From NCBI GenBank assembly GCA_028869595.1, contig JAGWRU010000021.1, forward strand, positions 1 through 33,260: a DNA stretch of 33,260 nt, in the 5' to 3' direction. The position numbers were made by a program, and so were the translations under genes. The notes beneath the pieces were generated by a model, which saw only the letters and a list, made by a program, of their open reading frames with translations, was not told the origin of the DNA and ran no database searches. Source of the DNA: Rhodospirillales bacterium (GTDB lineage Bacteria; Pseudomonadota; Alphaproteobacteria; Acetobacterales; Acetobacteraceae). Shown one piece after another: positions 7,306 to 16,200 of the stretch (within the stretch, counting starts at the first letter, position 1; each line of letters opens with the position of its first letter).

Positions 7306-8499
7306 TCAGCCCTCGCCGCGCGGCAGAAGCTGTTCGGCAAGCGTTGCCCAGTACGAGGCGCCGATCGGCAGCATTGCGTCGTTGAAATCGTAATCGGGCT
7401 GATGGACCATCGCCTTATGGGCGGCATCGTCGGCACCCAGCACGATGTAGCTGCCGTCCTTCTTCTCCAGCATGAAGGAGAAATCCTCGCCCCCCATGGT
7501 CGGATCGGCGAGTTCGTGCACCCGCCCTTCGCCGGAGACCGCCTTGGCCGCGGCGACCGTCAGCGCGGTGGAGGCCGCTTCGTTCACCGTCGCCGGATAG
7601 GCACGGTCGAAGCGCACTTCGGCACGCGCGCCGAAACTCGCCGCGATGCCGCCGGCCAGCCGGCGCACGCCCTGTTCCAGCACATCGCCGATGGCGGGCG
7701 CGAACCAGCGCGCCGTGCCCTTCATGTGCACCGTCTCGGGGATGACATTGTAGGTCTGGCCGCCGGAAATATGGCCGATGGTGACGACGCCGCAGGCCGT
7801 CGGGTCCATCGAGCGGGCGACGATGGTTTGCAGGGCGGAGACGATCTGCGCGGCAATGACGATCGGATCGATGCCGTGATCGGGATGCGCGCCATGCGCG
7901 CCGCGTCCGGTGATGGTGATCTCGATATTCGCCACCGCCGCCATCATCGGCCCCACCCGCCAGCCGAATTCGCCCAGCTTCATGCCGGGGCGGTTATGCA
8001 GGCCGAAAATCCGGTCCATCGGGCATTTCTCGAATAATCCGTCCTTCACCATGATCTCGCCGCCGGCCAGATTCTCCTCGGCCGGCTGGAAAATGACATA
8101 GACGGTGCCGTCGAAATTGCGCGTCTCCGCGAGGTAGCGCGCCGCGCCCAGCAGCATGGTGGTGTGCCCGTCATGGCCGCAGGCATGCATCACACCGGGA
8201 TTTTGCGAAGCATAGGGAAGCCCCGTCTCCTCGGTGATCGGCAGGGCGTCCATATCGGCGCGCAGGCCGATGGCGCGCCCGCCCGGGGCGCTATGCGGCC
8301 CGCGCCCGCGAATGACCCCGACCACGCCGGTCTTCGCCATGCCGGTGATGATCTCGTCGACGCCGAATTCGGCGAGTTTCTGCCGCACCACGCCGCTGGT
8401 GCGGACTTCCTGCAGCGCGAGCTCGGGATGGGTGTGCAGATCCTGCCGCCATGTGGTCATGTCCGTATGGAACTCGGCGATCCGATTGACGATCGGCAT
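7306..8499 (-). CDS. M20 family metal-dependent amidohydrolase (hippurate / N-acyl-amino-acid hydrolase type)
   Basis: 397 residues, cytoplasmic. The dinuclear metal site is visible: C107 and H109 in ACGHDGH, E141/E142 in QPAEEN, H168 in FGLHNRPG, and a C-terminal histidine in MVHQPDYDFND. The lid domain (about 185-300) carries GRGAHGAHPDHGIDPI. The family removes acyl groups from N-acyl amino acids or related amides. The ATG at 8499 starts the family-typical N-terminus; the frame is open to 8547, but an AAGAAAG stretch supports the internal start. The gene lies between an SDR-like gene 48 bases upstream and the class III aminotransferase three bases downstream, so deacylation followed by transamination is a reasonable sequence of reactions (inference). 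Confidence 0.92.
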   Translation of the reverse strand: MPIVNRIAEFHTDMTTWRQDLHTHPELALQEVRTSGVVRQKLAEFGVDEIITGMAKTGVVGVIRGRGPHSAPGGRAIGLRADMDALPITEETGLPYASQNPGVMHACGHDGHTTMLLGAARYLAETRNFDGTVYVIFQPAEENLAGGEIMVKDGLFEKCPMDRIFGLHNRPGMKLGEFGWRVGPMMAAVANIEITITGRGAHGAHPDHGIDPIVIAAQIVSALQTIVARSMDPTACGVVTIGHISGGQTYNVIPETVHMKGTARWFAPAIGDVLEQGVRRLAGGIAASFGARAEVRFDRAYPATVNEAASTALTVAAAKAVSGEGRVHELADPTMGGEDFSFMLEKKDGSYIVLGADDAAHKAMVHQPDYDFNDAMLPIGASYWATLAEQLLPRGEG

Positions 8500-8547
8500 G
8501 GCGTGATCTTTCTTTGCAACCCGGATGGTGCGCGCCGCGCGCGGCAC

Positions 8548-9411
8548 TCACGACGGGAGATTTTTGTCCTCCAGCCGGCTTCGCGCAAGCCCGGTTTCCA
8601 GCGTCATCGGCGTGAAGCCCAGCCGGGCGATGGCGGGGGCGGGATCGAAATCCTTATCCTCCATCAGCCGGCGGATTTCCGCGCCCCGCACGCGCGGCAG
8701 AAAGGGCAGAAGCGGGCTCGCCATTGCGCCCGCGCGCAACAAGGCGCCCGGCACGGCGAGAATACGCGGGCGGGGAAGCCCCGCCGCGCGCGCCACGGCG
8801 CGCACGAAATCGGCATAGGCGACGGGCGCCGGGCCAGGCAGAATCAGTACTTCGGGCCGCGTCCAGGCGATGTCGAGCGCGGCCAGAATGGCGCGGGTCA
8901 CGTCGTCCTGGTGGATCGGCTGGACCAGCGCGCGCCCGCCGCCGGGCAGTGGCACGAAAGGCAGGCGGCGCAGCAGCGCGGCCAGGCGCTGGACATTATC
9001 CTCGCCGGTGGCGCCATAGATCATCGTCGGGTGCAGCAGCACCCCGGCATGGCGCCCGGCGCGGAAGGCGGCCTCGCCGGCGATCACGCCCGCGCCATGC
9101 GCATCGGGCCAGCGCGTGAAGCGCCGCGTGCTGCCCATCAGCACCAGCCGGGCGTCTGGCGGCGCGGCGGCCAGGATTGCCGGAATGAAGCGGGCATGCG
9201 CACAGGAGACGATGCGCGTGGCATCGGCCAGCGCCGCCGTCAGCGTCGCGCCATCGCCCAGATCGGCGCAGCGCACCGCCAGGGCGGGCGCATTCAGGCG
9301 CGCCGGGCTGCGCACCACCGCGATGGCGGGAATGGCGTCGGCCGCCAGCGCGCGGAGCACCGCGCCGCCCGAGCGTCCGGAGGCACCGATGACATGGACC
9401 GGATCGCTCAT
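8548..9411 (-). CDS. NAD(P)-binding SDR-like / NmrA-type protein
   Basis: 287 residues with an N-terminal Rossmann nucleotide-binding motif, VIGASGRSGG at 7-16, characteristic of extended or atypical short-chain dehydrogenases. The central part has LLHPTMIYGATG at about 145-156 and a VQPIHQDDVTRAI stretch, as in NAD-dependent epimerase/dehydratase relatives. The usual YxxxK pair is not evident, so it may be an atypical SDR without classic dehydrogenase activity. The start ATG at 9411 overlaps the stop of the preceding hydrolase gene (ATGA), which implies coupled translation. No substrate can be named. Confidence 0.8.
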   Translation of the reverse strand: MSDPVHVIGASGRSGGAVLRALAADAIPAIAVVRSPARLNAPALAVRCADLGDGATLTAALADATRIVSCAHARFIPAILAAAPPDARLVLMGSTRRFTRWPDAHGAGVIAGEAAFRAGRHAGVLLHPTMIYGATGEDNVQRLAALLRRLPFVPLPGGGRALVQPIHQDDVTRAILAALDIAWTRPEVLILPGPAPVAYADFVRAVARAAGLPRPRILAVPGALLRAGAMASPLLPFLPRVRGAEIRRLMEDKDFDPAPAIARLGFTPMTLETGLARSRLEDKNLPS

Positions 9412-10199
9412 GCGCCGGCGCCGATGAAGGCGGCGATTTCCTGGCGCACCGGCGCGAGCCCGGCGAAAATCCGCGAGCAGGCCAGCACGGCGCCGATATG
9501 CCCCAGCGCCGGGAACAGGCGGAGCCGCACGCGCCCGCCATGGCGCGCGGCAAGCGCTGCCAGGCGGGCGGAATTGCGGGCAAAGACCATGCGATCGGGC
9601 TGGCCGGCCAGCAGCAGCAAGGCCGGGCCGGAGGCGGCATGGCGGGCAAAGGCGATGGGCTGGCTCGCCTCGGGCGGGCTGGCGGCGAACACCGCCTGGA
9701 TCGCGGGATCGCGGATGGGCAGGAAATCATAGGGACCGGCCAGGCCGATGGCGCCGGCCAGCGTGCCGCGCGCCGCGCCCAGCCAGGCGGGGTCGAGCGC
9801 CAGCATCAGCGCGATATGCGCCCCGGCCGAATGGCCCATGACGAAAATCCGTGCCGGATCGGCGCCGCATGCTTCGGCGTGGTCGCGCATCCAGCCGGCC
9901 GCCGCCGCGGCATCGGCCATGAAATCGGCGAAGCGCGCGGGCGGGTACAGGCGATAATCGGCGACCGCCACCACCGCCCCCAGCCGCGCGAGCGAGGCGG
10001 CCACGAAACGGTATTCCGCCCGTTCGCCGGATTGCCAGCTGCCGCCGTAGAAGAACAGGATCGCCGGCAGACCCTGCGCGCCTTGCGGGGCATAGAGGTC
10101 GAGCCTGCGGCGCGGATCGGCCCCGAAGGGCACGGCGCGCGTCACCGTCAGCCCGCCGAGCCCGGTTGCCGCGTTCAGCAGGCGCAGCCCCCAGCTCAT
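9408..10199 (-). CDS. Alpha/beta hydrolase (BD-FAE / esterase-lipase type)
   Basis: 263 residues. The oxyanion-hole motif is FFYGGSW at 49-55, replacing the more common HGGG. The nucleophile S124 sits in MGHSAGAH, the acid is probably the aspartate of AGQPDRM, and the base the histidine in PALGHIGAV. The spacing matches the BD-FAE/arylformamidase-like esterases. Both ends overlap neighbours by four bases (ATGA with the upstream aldo/keto reductase stop and with the downstream SDR start), showing tight operon structure. Ester or amide hydrolysis early in the pathway encoded here is plausible. Confidence 0.85.
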   Translation of the reverse strand: MSWGLRLLNAATGLGGLTVTRAVPFGADPRRRLDLYAPQGAQGLPAILFFYGGSWQSGERAEYRFVAASLARLGAVVAVADYRLYPPARFADFMADAAAAAGWMRDHAEACGADPARIFVMGHSAGAHIALMLALDPAWLGAARGTLAGAIGLAGPYDFLPIRDPAIQAVFAASPPEASQPIAFARHAASGPALLLLAGQPDRMVFARNSARLAALAARHGGRVRLRLFPALGHIGAVLACSRIFAGLAPVRQEIAAFIGAGA

Positions 10200-11230
10200 G
10201 GCAGCCGGTCCGCCAAACCCGTGTGATGGCGGGGCAGACGGCCCTCGATCGGATAGGCGGGGTCGTTGAAGCCGGGGGTGGAGGCATGGCCGGTCGCGAC
10301 CAGCCGGTCGATCAGCGCCTCATCCGCCGCATCCAGGCGCAGTTCCAGCGCGGCGTGATATTCCGCCCATTGCGCTTCGGTGCGCGGGCCGCAGACGGCG
10401 CCGGCGATCAGCCGGTTATGCAGCACCCAGGCCAGCGCGAAGCGGGCCGGCGTGGTGCCGCGCGCGCGCGCATGGGCGGCGATTTCCTGGGCGATCGCCA
10501 GGCTTTCCGTCCGCCATTCGGATTCCAGCATGCGCTTGTCGCCGCGTCCCGCCCGGCTATCGGCGGCGGGGGCGGCATTGGCGGCGTATTTGCCGCTGAG
10601 CACGCCGCGCGCCAGCGGGCTGTAGGGCACCACGCCCAGGCCGAGTGCGGCGCAGGCCGGCAGATGCTCCACCTCCACTTGCCGGTTCAGCGCGTTGTAC
10701 AGCGGCTGGCTGGCGATCGGGCGCGGGATGCCGGCCTGATCGCATAGCCGGCAGATCTCGGCGATGCGCCAGGCACGGTAATTGGAGACGCCGAAATAGC
10801 GGATCTTGCCTTCCCGCATCGCCTCGCCCAGCGCCGCCACGGTTTCGGCCAGCGGCGTCGCATGATCCTCCTTGTGCAGATAGAGCAGGTCGATGCTCTC
10901 CACCCCCAGCCGGCGCAGGCTGGCCTCGATCGCCTGGCCCACATAGCGCCGCGACAGGCCGCGCCGGTTCGGCCCTTCGCCCATCGGATTGGCGATCTTG
11001 GTGGCCAGCACCCACCAGTCCCGATCGCCGGCGATCGCCCGCCCGACCGCCTGCTCCGAGGCGCCGGCGGCATAGCTGTCGGCGGTATCGATGAAATTCA
11101 CCCCCTGGGCGCGGGCGGTGGCGACGATGCGCGCGGCCGTCGAGGCATCGGTCGGCCCGCCGAACATCATCGCGCCCAGGCAGAGGGGGGAGATTTTCAG
11201 GCCGCTGCGGCCGAGTGTGCGGTATTCCAT
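10196..11230 (-). CDS. Aldo/keto reductase
   Basis: NADPH-dependent TIM-barrel oxidoreductase, 344 residues. The catalytic tetrad is D48, Y53, K78 and H119 (in NFIDTADSY, LATKIA and LLYLHKED). A C-terminal cofactor-binding stretch follows (about AGAVCGPRTEAQW). The start ATG at 11230 gives the typical MEYRTLGRSGLKISPLCLG opening; the frame is open upstream to 11536 but that part is not family-like. A purine-rich AGAGAGAG precedes it. It is the first of five minus-strand genes that end at 5989, and it is divergent from the CHR pair across 97 bases. Confidence 0.92.
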   Translation of the reverse strand: MEYRTLGRSGLKISPLCLGAMMFGGPTDASTAARIVATARAQGVNFIDTADSYAAGASEQAVGRAIAGDRDWWVLATKIANPMGEGPNRRGLSRRYVGQAIEASLRRLGVESIDLLYLHKEDHATPLAETVAALGEAMREGKIRYFGVSNYRAWRIAEICRLCDQAGIPRPIASQPLYNALNRQVEVEHLPACAALGLGVVPYSPLARGVLSGKYAANAAPAADSRAGRGDKRMLESEWRTESLAIAQEIAAHARARGTTPARFALAWVLHNRLIAGAVCGPRTEAQWAEYHAALELRLDAADEALIDRLVATGHASTPGFNDPAYPIEGRLPRHHTGLADRLP

Positions 11231-11327
11231 CGTCGCTCTCTCTGCTCGCTCCGTCGCGGGCGCAGTGTTGCATAGCGAAACATGCGCCGACCTATCCGTT
11301 CGCGCCATCCGGCGCTTGAATGGGCGC

Positions 11328-11912
11328 ATGGGATCGCAAACCGACCGCCCCGCTCCGCCGCCCGCGCTTGGCGCCGTCTTCCTCTGTTTCGCCGCGATCG
11401 GCGCGCAGAGCTTCGGCGGCGGGTTGTCGGCCTGGATCCGTCGCGAAGTCGTGGTCAAGCGTCGCTGGATCGAGGATGGCGCCTTCCTCTCCGGCCTCGC
11501 CTTGTCGCAGATCGCACCCGGGGCGAACGCGGTCAATCAGGCGGTGTTCATCGGCACCGCGCTGCGCGGCGTGGCCGGGGCGTTGGCGGCGCTGGGCGGG
11601 CTGATGGCGGTGCCGGTGCTGGCCGTGCTGGCGGCCGGCACGCTTTATCTGCGCGTGGTGGAAACCGGCCCGCCGGCGCTGGCCGCGCAGGTCGCCGCCG
11701 CGCTTACCGGCATGGGGGCGGCGGCGATCGGGCTGACGCTTGCCAATGGCTGGCGTCTGTCGCGCGGGCGGGTCGGCCTCGCGCGTCCGGGGCCGCTGCT
11801 GGTCGCCGTCGCGACCGCCCTGCTGATCGGCTATTGGCGGCTGAAATTGCTTGCCATGCTGCCGCTGCTGGCTGCGGCGAGCTATCTCGCGACGCGAAAG
11901 CGGCCGCGATGA
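11328..11912 (+). CDS. Short-chain CHR (ChrA-type) transporter, first half
   Basis: 194-residue inner-membrane protein with one CHR domain. AIGAQSFGGGLSAW at about 23-36 is the family signature, followed by ALSQIAPGANAVNQ and about five hydrophobic segments. Full-length ChrA proteins have two such domains; here the halves are separate genes. CHR proteins export chromate in characterised cases, but many short-chain pairs have no tested substrate. The start ATG at 11328 has no strong SD. The stop TGA overlaps the start of the second half (ATGA at 11909-11912), so the two products are probably made together and form a heterodimer. Confidence 0.88.
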   Translation: MGSQTDRPAPPPALGAVFLCFAAIGAQSFGGGLSAWIRREVVVKRRWIEDGAFLSGLALSQIAPGANAVNQAVFIGTALRGVAGALAALGGLMAVPVLAVLAAGTLYLRVVETGPPALAAQVAAALTGMGAAAIGLTLANGWRLSRGRVGLARPGPLLVAVATALLIGYWRLKLLAMLPLLAAASYLATRKRPR

Positions 11913-12436
11913 TGCAGACGCTCGCCCATCTCGGCGGCTTGTTCGCCACCTTGTCGCTGCTGGCCTTTGGCGGCGGCAGCGGCGTGCTGCCGGCGATGCA
12001 GGTTGCCGCAGTCGATCAGTATCACTGGCTGAGCGCGCGCGATTTCCTTCAGCTTTTTGCCATCTCGCGCGCCGCGCCGGGGCCGGGATCGCTGATCGTG
12101 ATGCTGATCGGCCAGCGCGCGGCGGGGCTGGCCGGCGCCTTCGTGGCGCTGGTGGCGATGTTCGCGCCGTCTTCCCTGCTGGTCTATGGCCTGGCCCGCA
12201 TCTGGCAGCGCGCGCGCAGCGCTGTCTGGCGCCAGCGCGCGGAACAGGTGCTGGCGCCGCTCGGCATCGGTCTGACCTTTGCAGGCGCCATCGCCCTGCT
12301 GCGTGGCACCGAACATGATCTCCTGGCCTATGCCATCACCGCGGTCTCGGCGCTGCTGATGGGCGGCACCCGCACCCATCCGTTGGTGGTGCTGGCCGGC
12401 GGGGCGGTGGCGATGCTGGTGCTGGGCGGGCGGTAG
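11909..12436 (+). CDS. Short-chain CHR (ChrA-type) transporter, second half
   Basis: 175-residue membrane protein, the partner of the preceding gene. SLLAFGGGSGVLPAMQ at about 15-30 is the CHR signature, and the AISRAAPGPGSL segment matches the conserved proline/glycine loop. About five transmembrane stretches follow. It starts at ATG 11909 (a second ATG is three bases on), overlapping the previous stop by four bases. The inverted repeat at 12463-12481, 26 bases past the stop, lacks a T run. Confidence 0.88.
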   Translation: MMQTLAHLGGLFATLSLLAFGGGSGVLPAMQVAAVDQYHWLSARDFLQLFAISRAAPGPGSLIVMLIGQRAAGLAGAFVALVAMFAPSSLLVYGLARIWQRARSAVWRQRAEQVLAPLGIGLTFAGAIALLRGTEHDLLAYAITAVSALLMGGTRTHPLVVLAGGAVAMLVLGGR

Positions 12437-12462
12437 AAGCTGCCGCGCCGCGCCTGTCGATG

Positions 12463-12481
12463 CCCGGCAGGATGTGCCGGG
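12463..12481. promoter_or_regulatory. 19-bp dyad upstream of a sigma-54 promoter (candidate activator site)
   Basis: CCCGGCA at 12463-12469 and TGCCGGG at 12475-12481 form a perfect inverted repeat with a five-base spacer. Its centre lies about 84 bases before the predicted start site at 12556, a usual distance for a bacterial enhancer-binding protein. It could instead be a hairpin after the CHR gene, but no T run follows. The activator is unknown. Confidence 0.4.
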
Positions 12482-12529
12482 GCGGGCGTGACGCATCGGA
12501 AATCCCATGAAAAATCCACGGGTCGCGCC

Positions 12530-12545
12530 TGGCACGGCGATTGCG
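12530..12545 (+). promoter_or_regulatory. Sigma-54 (-24/-12) promoter
   Basis: The sequence TGGCACGGCGATTGCG has GG at 12531-12532 and GC at 12543-12544 with ten bases between. It matches the RpoN consensus TGGCACG-N4-TTGC at every conserved base. The predicted start near 12556 leaves a leader of about 41 nt with AAAGGA (12585-12590) before the ATG at 12597. It excludes the upstream in-frame ATG at 12507 as the start. Confidence 0.75.
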
Positions 12546-12596
12546 CCGCGGCTTTCGATACCGGCCCGCATGGCCGGTGCCGTGAAAGGAACCGCC

Positions 12597-13154
12597 ATGA
12601 GCATCTCCTCCCTCGCCGCCGGCCAGGTGGCGAACCCGGTCATCCCCGCGCTGGTGCTGAACAGCACCACGACGCCGGCCGGTCCGTTTACCCTGCCCGG
12701 CACCGGTGGCGCGGGAAGCACCGGCAGCCCCGGGGGAACGAGCTCTGGGGGAACGAGCCCCAGCGGAACGAGCCCCAGCGGAACGAGCCAAGGCGTCGGC
12801 GCAACCTCCAGCCTGGCCACCAGCCTGGCCGGCAGCCTTTCCGGGGCGCTGAACGCGGCGCTGCTGCAGCTTCAGCAAGGCGCGGGTTCGGCAGGTCAGG
12901 CCGGTCAGGCGGCGAACCCGCTGGGCACGCCGGCCATCGGCGGGCCGCACCATCACCATCATCGCGCCGATACCGATCGGCCCGCCAATGGCGCGCTCGG
13001 CGCGAGCCAGGGCGTGGGCCAGGGCCAGACCGCCGATGCCGCCGCGGTGTCCGGCGTCGGCACCACGCCGAGCGGCGCGGGCGGGCTGCTGCTGGGCGAT
13101 ATGACCCAGGCGCTGCAGACCTACACGGCGAATGGCGGGGTCAGCCTGGGCTAG
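12597..13154 (+). CDS. Small Gly/Ser/Thr-rich protein with GTSxx repeats and a five-histidine run, unknown function
   Basis: 185 residues, low complexity, no recognised domain. Four GTS-based pentapeptides span residues 47-66, a predicted amphipathic/hydrophobic helix (SLATSLAGSLSGALNAALLQLQQ) lies near 72-94, and a histidine run is at 118-122 (GGPHHHHHRADTD). The C-terminus, LLLGDMTQALQTYTANGG, looks like a short conserved helix. There is no clear Sec signal peptide, although the small hydrophilic N-terminus could suit other export routes. SD AAAGGA lies six bases before the ATG. The gene is preceded by its own sigma-54 promoter and followed by the giant glycosyltransferase. Metal binding by the His run is a possibility, not shown. 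Confidence 0.75.
   Translation: MSISSLAAGQVANPVIPALVLNSTTTPAGPFTLPGTGGAGSTGSPGGTSSGGTSPSGTSPSGTSQGVGATSSLATSLAGSLSGALNAALLQLQQGAGSAGQAGQAANPLGTPAIGGPHHHHHRADTDRPANGALGASQGVGQGQTADAAAVSGVGTTPSGAGGLLLGDMTQALQTYTANGGVSLG
12735..12794 (+). repeat. Four tandem 15-bp repeats coding for GTSxx
   Basis: Units begin at 12735, 12750, 12765 and 12780, each opening GGAACGAGC. The second and third are identical (ending CCCAGC after the shared nine bases); the outer two differ in the last six bases. The 15-base period keeps the reading frame, so copy-number changes would only add or remove pentapeptides. Confidence 0.9.
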
Positions 13155-13183
13155 CATGCGCCGCCGCGCCGCGCGCCCCCTTC

Positions 13184-13221
13184 ACCTCGGCCCGGACCTC
13201 GCGTAAATCCGGGAGGGAGGT
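13184..13221 (+). promoter_or_regulatory. Leader hairpin that could cover a ribosome-binding sequence
   Basis: CCCGGA (13191-13196) can pair with TCCGGG (13208-13213), and ACCTC (13184-13188) with GAGGT (13217-13221), around a small internal loop. The purine-rich GGGAGGGAGG at 13211-13220 is thereby partly enclosed. It lies between the His-run gene and the glycosyltransferase. No T run follows, so a simple terminator is unlikely. Confidence 0.4.
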
Positions 13222-13258
13222 GGCACGAAGGAACGGCGATGGTGCGGTCGGTGCGCGC

Positions 13259-16200
13259 ATGGTGAATGCGAGTGGAGCGGCCGCGCAGCTTGGCCTGATC
13301 GTGGATGAGGCGTGGTATCTGCGCCGCTATCCCGATGTCATCGGCGCCAATCTGTCCGCCGTCGAACATTTCGCCCGCTTCGGGGTGGAGGAGGGGCGCG
13401 ACCCCAACCCGTTCTTCGACGGGGCGTGGTATGCCGCGCAAAATCCCGATATCGCGGCGCTGAAGCTGCATCCGCTGCTGCATTATCTGCGCCTGGGGGC
13501 GGCGGCGCTGCGCGATCCCTCGCCGCGCTTCGATGCCGCCTGGTACGTCGCCGAGCATCCGGAGGCAGCGGCCAATCCGCTGCTGTTTCACCTGCGCCAG
13601 GGACAGGCGCGTGGCTATGCGACCGAACCCCGGCGCGCCATCGCGGAGTATCTGCCCGTCGCATCCCGCCCGCCGCCGCCGCCGGCGCGCCCGGGGCTGG
13701 TGGTCGATGTCGTCATCCCGGTCTATCGCGGTCTGGCCGAGACGCAGCGTTGCCTGAGTTCGGTGCTGAACGACCCCGCGCGTCCGCCCGGGCGGGTGAT
13801 CGTGATCGACGACCACTCGCCGGAGAAGCCGCTTTCGGCGTGGCTCGACGGGCTGGCCGCGTCGGGGCGCATCGTGCTGCTGCGCAACGGCAAAAATCTC
13901 GGCTTCGTCGCCTCGGTCAATCGCGGCATGGAGGCGGCGGGGCGCGCCGATGTGGTGCTGCTGAACAGCGATACCGAAGTGCCGCCGGGCTGGCTCGCGC
14001 GGTTGACGGCGCAGGCCTATGCCGGCCCGCGCATCGCTTCCGTCTCGCCTTTCTCCAACAATGCGACGATCTGCTCCTACCCGGATTTCGCGGGCGGCGG
14101 GCTGGCTTTCGGTATGGATGTGGCCGCGCTGGATGCGGCGTGCGCGCGCGCCAATCCCGGGCGCTTCGTCGCGGTGCCGACCACGGTCGGGTTCTGCATG
14201 TATATCCGCCGCGCCGCGCTGGACGATGTCGGGGTCTTCGATGTCGAAACCTTCGGGCGCGGCTATGGCGAGGAGTGCGATTTCTGCATGCGCGCCGAAG
14301 CCCGTGCCTGGCAGCACCGGCTGGCCTGCGATGTTTTCGTCTATCACGCGGGCGCGGTCAGTTTCGGTCCGGGCGCGAAGGAATCGGGCAAGGCGGCGGC
14401 GCTGATCTCGGCGCGCCATCCCACCTATGACCGCAAGGTCGCCACCTTCGTGCAGCGCGACCCGACGGCGCCGTCGCGCTTTGCGCTGACGGCGGCGATC
14501 TTCGCCGCCTCCGCCCTGCCGGTGATCCTGCTGGTGGCGCACGGGCTGGGCGGCGGCGTGCGCCGACATCTGCGCGATCTGGTGGCGGGTGCGGCGGGGC
14601 GGGCGCATTTCCTGCTGCTGGATGCGGGCGCGCGCGGGGCGGAATTATCGGTCCCGGCGCTGCCCGGCCATCCAGTGCTGTCCTTGGCGCCCGACCGGGT
14701 GGCGGACATGGCCGCGCTGCTGCTTGGCTTCGGCGTGGCGCGGGTGCATCTGCATCACCTGATGGGGATGGAGATGGATGTCCGCGCCCTGATCCACGCG
14801 CTGGGCGTGCCCTTCGACACCACGGTGCATGATTACTACGCCATCTGCCCGCAGGTGAACCTGCTGCCCCATCCCGATGGCAATTGGTGCGGCGAACCGG
14901 GACCGGCGGTCTGCAATGCCTGCATCGCAGCAAGGCCCAACCATGGCGCGCGCGACATCCATGCCTGGCGGCTGGGCCATGCCTGGATGCTGGCCGAGGC
15001 GGCGCGGCTGATCTGCCCGAGTGCGGATGTCGCGGCAAGGCTCGCCCGGTTCGGCCATCCGGGCGGCATCGTGGTGCCGCATGAAACCCTGGCCCCGCCG
15101 GCGCCGCGCCTGCCCCGGCTGAAGGCGAAGGAGGCGCTGCGGGTCGCGGTGCTGGGGGTGCTGTCGGCGCATAAGGGCCGGGCGCTGGTGCTGGGGGTGG
15201 CGGCTGCCGTTCCGGCTTCGGAGTTGGAGATCGAGCTGATCGGCTATCCCGAAGATCCGCTGCCGGCCTGGGCGAAGAAGCGCATCCGAGTCACGGGTCG
15301 GTACGAGGAAAGCGATCTGCCTGGCTTGCTTGCCCGCCACGCGCCGCATCTTGTGTGGTTTCCTCAGCAATGGCCGGAGACCTATTCCTACACGCTGAGT
15401 GCGGCGCTGGCGGCGGGATCGCCGGTGGCGGCAACGCGGTTGGGGGCATTAACTGCGCGGCTGGCCGGCCGCGCCGGAACTTGGCTGATCGATGCGAATG
15501 CCGGAAGCACGGAGTGGCAGGCGGCGTTTCAAACCATCGCCGCCGCATTGCGCAGCGGAACGGCGCGCGCGGCGAAATCGGCCAGGCCCGCCCCGCCGCG
15601 CCGACCCGCTGGCGCATTCTATCCGGATGCCTATCTCGCCCCGTTCGCGCCCGCGCCCGCGCCCGCGCCCGGCGCCACGGTTGCGCCGGCGGCGTTGTCG
15701 CGGGCCACCTCGTCCCGTGCGGCGGTGCCGGTGAAACCCGCCTTGCGCGCGGCGCATCTCGATCTGCGCCGGCGCGGGCGGATCGCGGCGGTGATCGTGC
15801 CCGAGCGGTACGACGATGGTGCCCCGACACCGTGCGGGCATATCCGCCTGCTGCTGCCGATGGAGCATCTGGCGGCGCGCCGGCCGATCGATCTGGTGCT
15901 GGCCAGCCCGGCCGAGGCGCTGCGCTATCGCGCCGATCTGCTGATCACCCAGCGCCATGCCGCGGGCGATGCGGCGGCGGCGCGGGCGCTGCTGGCCCAT
16001 GCGAAGGCCAGCGGCGCGCGGCTGATCTACGATCTCGACGATGATCTGGTGCATCTGCCACGCGATCACGCCGATGCCGCGCGGCTGCGTCCGCTGGCGC
16101 CGATGGTGCGCGGCCTGCTGGGCGGGGCGGATGCGGTCTGGACTTCCACCGCCGCGCTGGGCGCGGCGGTGGCGCCGCTATCGCGCCATCGCCCGGCGGT

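Noticed and set aside
5203-8037. A 944-codon open frame on the plus strand
   Set aside because: It runs antisense to the M20 and class III aminotransferase genes and across the permease in another frame. Its translation is Arg/His/Gly-rich with no family motif, as is common opposite GC-rich genes.
12507-12596. In-frame ATG at 12507 as start of the His-run protein
   Set aside because: It lies upstream of the predicted sigma-54 start site near 12556 and has no ribosome binding site, while ATG 12597 has AAAGGA.
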